64,000 nucleotides of DNA from contig DASVTR010000018.1 of the NCBI GenBank assembly GCA_036387475.1, positions 124,001 to 188,000 of the forward strand. The letters run 5' to 3'. The notes beneath the pieces were generated by a model. That model was not told the origin of the DNA. It made no database searches and worked only from the letters and a program-made list of their open reading frames with translations. A program made the position numbers and the translations under genes. Source of the DNA: DASVTR01 sp036387475. Its GTDB lineage: Bacteria > Acidobacteriota > Blastocatellia > Pyrinomonadales > Pyrinomonadaceae. Shown one piece after another: positions 26,287 to 35,429 of the stretch (position 1 is its first letter; each line of letters starts with the position of its first letter).

Positions 26287-27618
26287 TTAACCCACCGCCA
26301 GAGCGAGCGCTGTATTTATGTCCTTCTCCGCGCCGCGCACGACGATGATGCTATCGCCCACGCGCTGCACCAATGTGACACGCCCGCCTTTGCGCCAGAT
26401 CATTCCGGCGTCGCTTCCGGCAGCGAGCGTCTCGCCAGCCTGTGCGCCGTTGCGGCGACGTTGGAGCGCGTTGTAAGCATTGAAGAATTCTTCCGCGTCC
26501 GCAGGCTTGTCCCAAAAAGTTTTCCAGACGAAGAGCGGCGTGCCCCCTTCGCGTTCAAAAAGATAAGCGCGGTCGCCGCCCCAGCCCGCCGAAGCACGCA
26601 CAGCATCCTTTTCAGCAACACCTTCGAGCAGCAGCCCGCGCACGCCTATCTCGCCGAGCGGCGTCGAGGCCACGCTGCGCCAGCCGCTCGTCGTAAAAGC
26701 TGCTTCGTCCAACTGTATCTCGCGCGGGCTTTCGCCTTGCGCATATTTCTCTGGATGAAGAATCTGCTCGCTGGAAGCGGGCGGGCGTGTGAATAATTCG
26801 TTGACGCCGCGCTCTCCCCGGCTGCGCCGCACGCTCTCGACAAAGCGCGCACCATCGCGGTAACGAAAGATGAAAGTCTCCGTTAACAAACGCGGAAAGA
26901 GCGCATTCATCTCCGCGCGGTAATCGCCGAAGCGTTCGTCTTCCTGCCGCAGTATCTCTTCGAGCGCTTTACGCGCGTAAGCATCACCCTCTTGCGCACG
27001 CCGCTGGACGTTCATCGCATCGCCTTCGACGACGGCAAACAGCGCCTCCGTCCGGTCAAAATTAAAGGGCTGCACCATCAACAGCTTCATCAAGTCAAAG
27101 TGCTGATCCTGCAAGGCGTGTGTGAATTCGTGCGTCAAGAGCGAATCGTCTTTGAATTTGTCAACGAGCAGAATCTGCTTATCGAGTGGCGAATAGGTCG
27201 CGCCCGCAGAGATTGCTGTAAACTGCGCGGCCAGCATCGCAAGGTCTGTGCCTTCCGGCAACATGCCGCCTGCAACCGCAAGCTTGCTCAATGAACGCAA
27301 TTCTTCGCCGCCGAGCACCTGCGCCATCTCGCTGGCGCGCGTCCCGTACTCCCAGCCGGACAACTCCGACATCCCTACTTCGCCCGTCCAATTCAACTCG
27401 CGCAAGCCGGCGGACGTGCGCATCGCGCGCTCGCGCATCTCCTGCAATTTCTTCGATAGCTGGCGCGAGGGCAGCGGCGGCAGAGTCCGCGCCACCGGCA
27501 TGCTCGTCGTAGTAGCCACACTCGTCCGCGTCACAGGCTTACTGCCACACGCCGCGACGATTAAAGAGAAGATGATAATGACGGAAAAATAAATTATTCC
27601 CCTGCCCTGTTCGCTCAT
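26287..27618 (-). CDS. Lipoprotein with HExxH metallopeptidase-like motif
   Basis: 443 aa from ATG at 27618; the longer frame upstream is encoded by a stem-loop element and is unlikely to be translated. Signal sequence with lipobox IVAAC (MSEQGRGIIYFSVIIIFSLIVAAC). The centre has LLTHEFTHALQDQHFDL, an HExxH zinc motif, and further on VEGDAMNVQ, a possible third ligand. It is probably a periplasmic or surface zinc peptidase or a relic of one. It lies at the downstream end of the MoxR cluster. Confidence 0.7.
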   Translation of the reverse strand: MSEQGRGIIYFSVIIIFSLIVAACGSKPVTRTSVATTTSMPVARTLPPLPSRQLSKKLQEMRERAMRTSAGLRELNWTGEVGMSELSGWEYGTRASEMAQVLGGEELRSLSKLAVAGGMLPEGTDLAMLAAQFTAISAGATYSPLDKQILLVDKFKDDSLLTHEFTHALQDQHFDLMKLLMVQPFNFDRTEALFAVVEGDAMNVQRRAQEGDAYARKALEEILRQEDERFGDYRAEMNALFPRLLTETFIFRYRDGARFVESVRRSRGERGVNELFTRPPASSEQILHPEKYAQGESPREIQLDEAAFTTSGWRSVASTPLGEIGVRGLLLEGVAEKDAVRASAGWGGDRAYLFEREGGTPLFVWKTFWDKPADAEEFFNAYNALQRRRNGAQAGETLAAGSDAGMIWRKGGRVTLVQRVGDSIIVVRGAEKDINTALALAVG

Positions 27619-27664
27619 CACAAAGCTTAGACGCACGAACGCCGCTTTGCGATGCCGATAAAAA

Positions 27665-27750
27665 GCAAGGATGAACGAGGAACGCTGAACGCGGAATGAA
27701 AGACAAGCTGCTTTACAGTTCATCGTTCATCGTTCATCGTTCATCCTTTC
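27665..27750. repeat. Variable-arm stem-loop element (E9), GATGAACG type
   Basis: The 5' arm (about 27668-27698) is GATGAACGAGGAACGCTGAACGCGG-type sequence. The core AAAGACAAGCTGCTTTAC starts at 27699. The 3' arm (about 27718-27747) is four repeats of TTCATCG and supplies, in antisense, the last codons and stop of the 27727 gene. Its 5' arm is almost the same as that of E19 (54.5 kb), so these two are recent sister copies. Confidence 0.85.
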
Positions 27751-30009
27751 AATCAGCCATGCGGCTGAGAGGAGGAGTGGAATGATAAAGGCGAGCGGCC
27801 ACCATGTTCGGAGTTCCCAGGTCAGGCGAGTTTTTTCCCGGCTCAGGGAGTTGGCATTGATGCGCTCGAAGAAAGCTGCGGCGTCGCTCGTGATGATGTC
27901 GCCGCCGGTTTCGCGAGCGGCGCGGAGAAGCGCATCATTGGCCGCGCCCGGCTCGACGGCGAGCGCAGAGACGATTGTGAAATACTTGATGCTGCTGCCG
28001 CTCTTGCCGCCCGCCTTGTAGTCCGCTTCAAGAGCATACTGGCCGGGCGCTGATGCGGGAAGCGCCGCGCGCCACACGCTGGCGTCCGTTTCATCCGGGA
28101 CGAACGCGATCTCGCGCGGCTGTGAATTATTGTTTGCAGTTTCTTCCTCATCATTCGCCAAAGGCTGCAAACGAGCGTTCAGCTTTTCAATCTTTGCGGA
28201 AGCATAGAGCGCGTCGCGGACGCGTATCTCTGCTGTCAACAATTGTCCGGCTGCGGGTGATTCGTCGCTCAAAATAATTTCCACGGGCGGCTTCGCTCCC
28301 GCTGTCGCCCAGAGCAATAGTCCGTGCCAGAGAGCACCGTAGGGCGCTGCCGCTTCATCCTGCTCGCCGCTCGCACTCGTGCGCAGCCGCCATGAATCAG
28401 CCGGAGCGAACAAGAGCGTGCGCCCCGCGCCGTAACGCGCCGCAACGATCAAAGGCGTGCCCGCCTCGCTTTGTTCGACCGCGTGGCCGCGTCCTGCGAC
28501 TGCAAGCACCGTCGCACTCGGACGCAACGCTCCAAACCGCAAGCCCTGCCCTGTCAGTACATTCGTCTTCGCCGCCGTTTCTTGACTCGCACTCAGATAA
28601 GCGCCGAGCGCAGAGCCTGCGCCCGCTGCGGTCGGCAAAAGCGATAGGCCGTCTCTGTTCTTCTCTGCTTCGAGAGGAGTGCCGCGCGAAAGTTGCTGCG
28701 CCTCCGAAGCGAGGCCGCGCGCATCAATTGCCGCTGGCATCAACGCGTAGAGCTTTCCGTTTGGGGCAGCGATTGATCCGGCGAAACTATTGCCGCCGAG
28801 AATGATGATGCCGCCGCCGCGTCGCTCCGTCCACACGCTCAAGCGCGCAGCCTCCGCAGCCGACAACATTTCGTTCGGCGTTGGGCCAACGATGATGCAA
28901 TCGTAACTGTTGAGACGCTCCATGCTGCCGAGCACGGCATGTAACTTTGCTTCCGGCGAACTGGCTTTCCGAGCCTTGCCTTCATCAATTTTCTCGTCCT
29001 GCTCGCCTGTTTCGTCGTCCGCCTGCTCGCTGCTCCTTTCCGTTGCGCCAATCGCTGCCGCGCGGCTGACCTGCGCGAAATAGTCAACTTCAAATAATCG
29101 GCTTCGCTCCAAAACGCGGCGGATAAACTTCGCTTCCCACGTCGGCTCGCCCTCGAAAAAGAGCACGCGCCAGCGCCGCTCTTCGATGTAGAGAGTGAAA
29201 GGGCGCGAGAGCACACCCTTGTCTTCGCCGCCCGCCGCTTCGATGCGTGCCGTGTAAGGCATCCACCCCGCCACCTTCGGCACGACTTCGAGCGTTACCG
29301 TCCGCCACTCTTCATCGCTCGTCCAACGCACACGCGCAGACGCCTGCACCTTAGCCTCATCGGCAATGGTGATGAGCGATTCGCGCCCGCGCATCCCTCG
29401 CCCATGCACACTGCAACGCACACTGACCGGTACGCCGCTGACGGGCTGGCTCGTAATCGCCACGCCCGTTATCGCAACCGTCGGCTTCGTTGGCGCTGGG
29501 CTATTAACAACAAAGACAGGTACGCCGCCCATCGCTGCGCGTAAACGATTGACTTCCGATGCAGCCACATCCTGCCTCATCGCGCCGTTCGTCAACAGGA
29601 TTCCGGCGACGTAAACTCTATCGTCTGCCGACATCAACTCGCCGCTCGCTTCAGCTTCTTCAACGACAGTGAAAGATTGTTTCTTTAAGGCGTTAACGAT
29701 TTCCCCTGCGGCCTGGCTCGTGGCCCATGACGCATCTGCCTCTGCTTTGTCGTCGCCAACAACAGAGCGCGTCTGTCGCAACAGCACGCGCGCCTCCGTC
29801 GCCGTCTCATATTCAACGCGTACACCGGCCAACGCACACGCCAACAGCAACAGCGACGCGCCGCGAAGTGCGACCAGCAGCCGACGCGGATTCCGCGCCG
29901 CTCCGTCAAGGCTCTGCCAGTAGCGAAAGAGCGCGAACGCAACGAGCGCCAGCGCCGCGACGAAGACGGCGCGAGATGCTGCGTCAGGAATGTTGAAGGG
30001 ATTGCTCAT
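27727..30009 (-). CDS. Membrane protein with glutamine-amidotransferase-like domain (MoxR cluster)
   Basis: 760 aa. Two N-terminal membrane segments (AVFVAALALVAFALFRYW, LLVALRGASLLLLACALAGV), a long extracytoplasmic region with FFEGEPTWEAKFIRRVLERSRLFEVDYF and IIVGPTPNEM (class-I-GATase-like fold), and a C-terminal membrane segment. Such proteins recur with MoxR, DUF58 and BatA genes. The C-terminal ERMNDER is encoded by element E9 and matches the RbfA tail exactly. Overlaps the upstream gene by 4 bp. Confidence 0.75.
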   Translation of the reverse strand: MSNPFNIPDAASRAVFVAALALVAFALFRYWQSLDGAARNPRRLLVALRGASLLLLACALAGVRVEYETATEARVLLRQTRSVVGDDKAEADASWATSQAAGEIVNALKKQSFTVVEEAEASGELMSADDRVYVAGILLTNGAMRQDVAASEVNRLRAAMGGVPVFVVNSPAPTKPTVAITGVAITSQPVSGVPVSVRCSVHGRGMRGRESLITIADEAKVQASARVRWTSDEEWRTVTLEVVPKVAGWMPYTARIEAAGGEDKGVLSRPFTLYIEERRWRVLFFEGEPTWEAKFIRRVLERSRLFEVDYFAQVSRAAAIGATERSSEQADDETGEQDEKIDEGKARKASSPEAKLHAVLGSMERLNSYDCIIVGPTPNEMLSAAEAARLSVWTERRGGGIIILGGNSFAGSIAAPNGKLYALMPAAIDARGLASEAQQLSRGTPLEAEKNRDGLSLLPTAAGAGSALGAYLSASQETAAKTNVLTGQGLRFGALRPSATVLAVAGRGHAVEQSEAGTPLIVAARYGAGRTLLFAPADSWRLRTSASGEQDEAAAPYGALWHGLLLWATAGAKPPVEIILSDESPAAGQLLTAEIRVRDALYASAKIEKLNARLQPLANDEEETANNNSQPREIAFVPDETDASVWRAALPASAPGQYALEADYKAGGKSGSSIKYFTIVSALAVEPGAANDALLRAARETGGDIITSDAAAFFERINANSLSREKTRLTWELRTWWPLAFIIPLLLSAAWLIERMNDER

Positions 30010-32369
30010 CGCTGCCCGCCGCTGTTTAGTCGCCGGAAATACTCTGCAGCACGCGCATCGTCGGCGGGAAGGAGCGCGCCCGCTTCATTATTGCCTGAAC
30101 GCGTGCTGCTCTCGGCGATGGCGAAAAGATTCGCGGCGGCCTGAGTCAGCAAGGCCAGAGGCTTGCTGAGCCGCGCGGCATATTCTTCCGTAGTTCCGCC
30201 GATTTCAAGACGCGCCAACTCTGTTTCGACGATGCGCAGTTGGCCCGCCGCTTCGGCGATGATTGCTGCATGATTGCCGCCAATGCGGACGAGGGCGTCT
30301 GCTGCCTTCATGGAACGCTCGCGTGCGCGTGCCGTAGCGCTGCCCCGAACGCTGGCGGGAACGTTGAGTGTCCCCTGCAAATCTCCGAGTGCTGCATAAG
30401 CATTCTGTAGCGCCGCACGAAGCTCTGCGGATTCCTTCGATTGCGGACGACGTGCAAGCTTTTCCAGCCGTGTCCTTATCTCCGCCAGTTCGCCCGCGTA
30501 GCGTCTTTTCAGATCAACCGGCTTGCTCCGGGCGACGATAGGCGGAATGTAGCGGACGGCTGCTTGCGCACGCTTCAAGCGCGTGAGGGCGTCACGCTCA
30601 TGAACGAGAGCCTTCGCTGTGTCGCCAATTGAGAGCGCATCTTCTGCATCCCACATCGCGCGAATCGCATAGACCATCTCGCGCACGGAAGCGGGCGCTC
30701 CCGTCGGCGGTTCAGGGATGCCGTGAAAGTGCGGCGCGGTGCGTTCCGTTTCAGCCTCACGCGCACGCTCTTCAACGCTCGCCTCTCCTGTTCCTGCGTC
30801 CGTTTCTTCATCGCTGCTGTCGCCTTCCGTTTTGATGTAATCGTTGAAGGAGTTTTTGAAATCGCGCTGGTCGGCGGCGATGTCGTTTGAGCGGTTGAGC
30901 AGTTCGCTTTGCGCCAGGCGCGTGCGTTCGGCGTGTAGCTTTTCCGTCTTGATAATGATTTGCCGCTGGCTTAGCAGAAAGCGCCCGATTTCGTTGGGCA
31001 GTAAATCGCTCAGGTTAAGCTTAGCTGCTTCGGGCGCGCGGATGGCGATTGCGAGGCTGGCCGAGCGGCCCGTATTGCCTGCGCTCGTATTGCGGTCGCG
31101 CGCCTCTATCCAGAAGACGAGCGTGTCACCGGCCTGCAAGCCCAGCCGCGCGAGGTCAAGCTGTGCTGTGCCGCGCCACTCGCGCGGGCTTTCGCGCTCG
31201 ACGCTGCCGAGGCTTAATTCGCCATTCGTAAACTTCGCCGCATCACCTTCGCCGCGACTCTTAATGTATTTCAAAGCGATGCCTGCCAGCCCCAGATCAT
31301 CGCGCGCAGTCCAGCGCACGCTAACGGGTTCAGCCGGAATCGAGCGTAACAGTTGATCGCCGCTCGGCTCAACAATGCGCGCTTCGGGCGGAACATCGGC
31401 GTAGACCTCCACGGCACGCACAAGCGGCGCGGGCGCAAGTTTTTCATCAGTGAGGATGCGCGCTTCAAATGCGCCGCTCGCGGCAGCGATGAAAGTCCCG
31501 CTGAAGCGTCCCTCTCCGAGCGCACGCATGGCGGCCTCCGCGCCGTTGAAGCTCAGGCTCGCGCCTTCGACTGTGCCGCGCGCATGCAGTGTGAGTTCCA
31601 CCTGCGACCCGGCGAGAGCGCGCACGGGCGCGTCACCCGGCACTTCAAACGCGCCCAGACCCGTATAAGCAGGAGGCACAACGCGCACGCGTAACTCTTC
31701 AATCGTCACTACGCCGACGGCTTCGCCTACGTTTGGGCCAATCAACTCCGATACCGAAAGACGAGTTGCTGCTTCATCGCTCTTCAAACGCAACCACCGC
31801 CCGGCTTCGAGCGCGAATGCCGCCGGAAAGAGCACGCGCAACAAGAGCATAAAGAGCAGCATGACAGTCAACGTAATCGTACCGCGCAGCGCATGTTCGT
31901 GAGGGGCGCCGCGTCTCTCGTCAATCGCCGACAGTTCCTCGCGCGCCTGTCTCGCTAGACGCGCGAGCATGTAGGGCGCTCCCTCCACAATCGCCGCGCT
32001 TTCAAGATTCTCGCAGAGCGTCACCAACGCGTTATGGCGGTCGCCCGCCGCACGCTCAATCTCGCGCGCGGCTACAGCGAGCGCTGGCCGCTGCGCTAGT
32101 TGCCAGAGAGCACGCGCGAAGAGTAGGAGAAACGCGAGCAGGACGGTAACGACGACGACAATGCGCGCGGTCTGCGGCAGAGGCCATAGGTAATCCAGCG
32201 CGCCGAGCAAGCAGAGCAGCGCTAAAGTGAAGGCGGTGACGAACGTCAACCGGGCCACGGCACGCCAGAGCCATCGCCGGAAAGCCAGACGAAAGATTGC
32301 CGCGCGCACGTCTACCCGCTGGCTTGGGCTGCGCGTCTCGATTCGGATTTCCGGCGATGTGGCGCTCAC
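30006..32369 (-). CDS. DUF4175-like large membrane protein (MoxR cluster)
   Basis: 787 aa. Two membrane helices between about residues 35 and 85, a third near 170-190, then beta-rich repeats and a long charged helical region (about 480-780) with coiled-coil character. This layout matches DUF4175-type proteins in MoxR/VWA clusters. Its stop overlaps the next start by 4 bp and it begins 13 bp after the BatA-like gene, so translational coupling is likely. The molecular role is unknown. Confidence 0.65.
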   Translation of the reverse strand: MSATSPEIRIETRSPSQRVDVRAAIFRLAFRRWLWRAVARLTFVTAFTLALLCLLGALDYLWPLPQTARIVVVVTVLLAFLLLFARALWQLAQRPALAVAAREIERAAGDRHNALVTLCENLESAAIVEGAPYMLARLARQAREELSAIDERRGAPHEHALRGTITLTVMLLFMLLLRVLFPAAFALEAGRWLRLKSDEAATRLSVSELIGPNVGEAVGVVTIEELRVRVVPPAYTGLGAFEVPGDAPVRALAGSQVELTLHARGTVEGASLSFNGAEAAMRALGEGRFSGTFIAAASGAFEARILTDEKLAPAPLVRAVEVYADVPPEARIVEPSGDQLLRSIPAEPVSVRWTARDDLGLAGIALKYIKSRGEGDAAKFTNGELSLGSVERESPREWRGTAQLDLARLGLQAGDTLVFWIEARDRNTSAGNTGRSASLAIAIRAPEAAKLNLSDLLPNEIGRFLLSQRQIIIKTEKLHAERTRLAQSELLNRSNDIAADQRDFKNSFNDYIKTEGDSSDEETDAGTGEASVEERAREAETERTAPHFHGIPEPPTGAPASVREMVYAIRAMWDAEDALSIGDTAKALVHERDALTRLKRAQAAVRYIPPIVARSKPVDLKRRYAGELAEIRTRLEKLARRPQSKESAELRAALQNAYAALGDLQGTLNVPASVRGSATARARERSMKAADALVRIGGNHAAIIAEAAGQLRIVETELARLEIGGTTEEYAARLSKPLALLTQAAANLFAIAESSTRSGNNEAGALLPADDARAAEYFRRLNSGGQR

Positions 32370-32382
32370 GTTTTAGTCCTGT

Positions 32383-34386
32383 TCAGAGCGGATTGACGAT
32401 TTCAGCCGCCGCATTACGTTTCCAGCGTCGTCGCACGCTAACGAATAATTCTCCGACGAGCAGCAGAAAGGCCGCGTACAGAAAATATCGCCAATCGTTG
32501 CCGCCGCGCTCGACGGCTTCGCGCCACTCGTTGCCGCCAACGGTCGCGACAGGCTCTCCCACGTTAAAGTAATGCTGAACTTCGGCGGCGTTAATCAGCG
32601 AGCGTTCCGATTCCGCGGCAGGTGCATTGAGAGCCACAAAGCGCACGCTCCGTTCGGATTCGACGCGATAAATTCCTGCTTCCTTCAAGACGGAAAGAGG
32701 CCGCTGCATGAGGTCGCGTGCCTTCAACTGTTTGTTGCGCCCGGCGGCATCTGTCATCGTTAGGCTGGCTTCCGGCGCAAGGCCCAGGTCAACAGGCTCG
32801 CCCAGGTTATATGAAAGCGGCTCTCGCGGCGCGACGGCTGCGCGTAGGATGCTGTGGGCCAACGATGGAAAAGCAGGAGAGCGTCCCAAATCGCTCGCCG
32901 CGCTTTCAACTGAAGCACCCAACAGCAAGACTCTTCCGCCGCCGAGCCGCGTCGAGATGAAAGCCGCTGTTCCGTTGCTCCAACGCATCAGGGTCTCCGT
33001 ACCTGCCCGTTGGTCAAAAGCATAACCTTCGCGCACGTTCACAGCCTGCAACGCGCGCAGAGTGTTATCCGTTATCGAACGCAAAGGAAGCGCGGACAGG
33101 TCAGCCGAACCGATATTCCATGAGCGCTCACTACTTAGTCTCGACAGGCTCTTAAAGGGCAGGACGCTTCCATCGTCTGTGGCAGCCAGGGCATTCAAAG
33201 CAGGCACATCGGCATCGCGCGCCAGAGACAGCCAGATTGTTCCGCCGCCCCGCGCGTACTCCGATAGAAGGCGCAACTCATCTGCGCGCAGTGTGCCGTG
33301 CAGAGTGAATGCGACGAGCGCGTAAGAGTTGAGTTCGTCGGCGCTCTTTGGCAATTGTCTTTGTCGCGTCAGAGGCGGGCTGCTCCTGTTTGCGGTGCTT
33401 GCCGCCGCTTCGAGCGCTGCGCCTAAGTAAAGGTCTGTTTCGGTGTTTGATTCAATCAGCAGAACACGTGTGTCGCGCGGCGCGGCGAAAGCGAAAAAGC
33501 GCTCGTCGTCCGGCTCGAAATCATCCGGCGCGAGCGTCCTGATGCGTCCCGTCAATTGTCCGTTCGATTCAGTTCGCCAGACGATGTCGGGCTGCTCGCC
33601 CGCGTTCGCGTTAATCATCCAGATGCGGCGCACGCCGCTGCGCCCGTCTGCGGCTGAAACAATTTCGGAGGCAAACAATTGGATACCCGTCTCATTTTTC
33701 CAAACAGCTTCGTCCAGCAGAAACGCGTTGCGCTCAAGGCTTGCGCCAACCGGATGCGTGCGGACGAGCGCCGGTGGCTTTGATGGTTGCTCGGTCAGTG
33801 CGACGAGATTCGTTTGCTGAAAGTCTGAGATGAGTTCTATCTCGGCTCTGCCCGGCGCTTCGCGCTCAAGCAGGGCGGTAGTGATGGTAAAGCCCTTGTT
33901 AAAATCAACAGCGCTGCTTCCCGGCTCGTATTGCTCAACGGCGGCCAGCAACTCTTGACGGTTGGCGGTAGTCGCAGCCAGCACAAGGGGTTCGGATGAG
34001 AGAGAGATGACGGCGGCTCGTTCGTCTTGCGCCAGCTTGTTGATGATGGCGCGTGCCTCCTCTCTGGCGGCTGCGGCGCGATTCTGTGAGCGCATGCTGA
34101 GCGAGGCATCAATGATAATCAGTCTTGTTGGTTGAGACTGAGAACGCAAGGTGAAGAGCGGGCGCGCGATTCCCAGGATGAGCAGCAGAAGCGCGAGCAC
34201 ACGCAGCGCGAGCAACAGCGGTTGGCGAATCCGGCGCGGGCGCAAGCGGAAGCTCTGCGTCTCGCGCAAATAACGCAGCGTCGGGAAATCAAGCTTCTCT
34301 GCGCGCCGCCGCGACAGCAGGTGAATGATGACGGGCAAGCTGACCAAAGCCAGCCCGATGAGTGCCAGCGGGCTTAAGAAAGACAT
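32383..34386 (-). CDS. BatA-domain membrane protein with VWA-like region
   Basis: 667 aa from ATG at 34386; residues read upstream in the same frame come from a stem-loop element. N-terminal BatA segment MSFLSPLALIGLALVSLPVIIHLL then RRAEKLDFPTLRYL, a second helix LLLALRVLALLLLILGIARPLF, a VWA-like MIDAS (IIIDASLSM, DxSxS) and a C-terminal helix YFLYAAFLLLVGELFVSV. Such proteins sit at the membrane with MoxR ATPases in complex assembly or stress tolerance. Confidence 0.8.
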   Translation of the reverse strand: MSFLSPLALIGLALVSLPVIIHLLSRRRAEKLDFPTLRYLRETQSFRLRPRRIRQPLLLALRVLALLLLILGIARPLFTLRSQSQPTRLIIIDASLSMRSQNRAAAAREEARAIINKLAQDERAAVISLSSEPLVLAATTANRQELLAAVEQYEPGSSAVDFNKGFTITTALLEREAPGRAEIELISDFQQTNLVALTEQPSKPPALVRTHPVGASLERNAFLLDEAVWKNETGIQLFASEIVSAADGRSGVRRIWMINANAGEQPDIVWRTESNGQLTGRIRTLAPDDFEPDDERFFAFAAPRDTRVLLIESNTETDLYLGAALEAAASTANRSSPPLTRQRQLPKSADELNSYALVAFTLHGTLRADELRLLSEYARGGGTIWLSLARDADVPALNALAATDDGSVLPFKSLSRLSSERSWNIGSADLSALPLRSITDNTLRALQAVNVREGYAFDQRAGTETLMRWSNGTAAFISTRLGGGRVLLLGASVESAASDLGRSPAFPSLAHSILRAAVAPREPLSYNLGEPVDLGLAPEASLTMTDAAGRNKQLKARDLMQRPLSVLKEAGIYRVESERSVRFVALNAPAAESERSLINAAEVQHYFNVGEPVATVGGNEWREAVERGGNDWRYFLYAAFLLLVGELFVSVRRRWKRNAAAEIVNPL

Positions 34387-34391
34387 AGGTC

Positions 34392-34482
34392 TAAAGTAAA
34401 AAGGTAAAAGTGATGACTGGCTACCGCTAGAGATTATTAAGATGAAGATGCGTGTCTTCCTTTTACCTTTTGCCCTGTGCCT
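34392..34482. repeat. Degenerate variable-arm element (E10), GGTAAAAG type
   Basis: TAAAGTAAAAAGGTAAAAG (34392-34410) and the inverted CTTTTACCTTTTGCC-type sequence (about 34459-34474) flank about 45 nt with no clear core. The right arm encodes the last residues of the DUF58 protein in antisense. Arms are of the GGCAAAAGGT vocabulary also seen at 38.1, 45.3, 52.5, 58.0 and 62.6 kb. Confidence 0.6.
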
Positions 34483-35374
34483 TCCTCCGCAGGAGGTAAA
34501 CGGCGAGGGCTTTGTCGAGCGGCTCAGCCGTATCGAGTTCGGCATAGTCTGCGCCGACGCGTGCAAACTCGCGGCGAAAGAAGAGCAGCATCTCCTTTAT
34601 GCTTTCAAGGTAAGACCGGCGCACACGGTCTGCATCAACCAGTAGCCGCTCGCCTGTCTCAAGGTCACGAAACTCATGCGTGCCCGTGTGCTCCATGAAT
34701 TTCTCAGCGCGGTCGAGCAGGTGAAAGACTATGACCTCATGGCCGACACGCCGCAGCGTCGCGCAGACCTCGATTACTTCTTCCCGTCGGTCGTAAAGAT
34801 CGGAGATGAGGATGACCAGCCCGCGACGTTTCCAACGCGCGGCCTCGCTGAGGATGAGTGGGCCGAGGCGCGTTTGGCCTGTGGCCTCTGCGCGTTCGAG
34901 CGCGGCCAAAATAGTGTGCAGATGACGCTGGCCGCCGCGTGCGTCCGTGCGCTCAGATGCCTCATTGTTGAGACAGGTGAGGCCAACGCGGTCGTTCTGC
35001 CTGATGGCTAGATAGCAGAGCGCCGCCGCCAGATAACGCGCGTAGTCGAATTTGCTCGTCGCTCGCGGCGCGTATTTGAGTGAGGCGCTGGTATCGAGCA
35101 GCAGACGAAGCGGAGCATTCGTTTCTTCCTCAAACTCCTTGACGTAGAGCCTGTCCGTGCGTGCGTAGACGCGCCAGTCAACGCGGCGCACTTCGTCGCC
35201 AGCGATGTACGGGCGATGTGCCGCAAACTCCTGCGAGATGCCGCGATAAGGACTGCTATGTAGCCCCGCCAGAAAACCCTCGACAACGCTGCGCGCAATT
35301 AAATCAAGCCGCCCGATGGCGGCGAGCACGTCGGGTCTGAGCAGGCGCGTTTTCGTCGAAGAATCAGCCGCCAT
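34463..35374 (-). CDS. DUF58 domain protein
   Basis: 303 aa. YRGISQEFAAHRPYIAGDEVRRVDWRVYARTDRLYVKEFEEE is the DUF58 signature, with a VWA-like following fold (LRLLLDTSASLKY). DUF58 proteins are constant companions of MoxR ATPases. The gene lies between the VWA and BatA genes on the same strand. The C-terminal RRKAQGKR is encoded by element E10. The role is inferred from family context only. Confidence 0.88.
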   Translation of the reverse strand: MAADSSTKTRLLRPDVLAAIGRLDLIARSVVEGFLAGLHSSPYRGISQEFAAHRPYIAGDEVRRVDWRVYARTDRLYVKEFEEETNAPLRLLLDTSASLKYAPRATSKFDYARYLAAALCYLAIRQNDRVGLTCLNNEASERTDARGGQRHLHTILAALERAEATGQTRLGPLILSEAARWKRRGLVILISDLYDRREEVIEVCATLRRVGHEVIVFHLLDRAEKFMEHTGTHEFRDLETGERLLVDADRVRRSYLESIKEMLLFFRREFARVGADYAELDTAEPLDKALAVYLLRRKAQGKR

Positions 35375-35429
35375 CGTCTACAACCGCAAACAAAATCTGT
35401 GCTCTTTAAGCTTAAAAGGCCAGCAGGAT

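Noticed and set aside
26242..26796. Plus-strand frame of 184 codons opposite the lipoprotein
   Set aside because: The minus-strand frame carries a lipobox and HExxH; this one is rich in Arg/Ala/Ser with no domain.
30844..31356. Plus-strand 170-codon frame inside the DUF4175-like gene
   Set aside because: Antisense shadow without initiation signals or family features.
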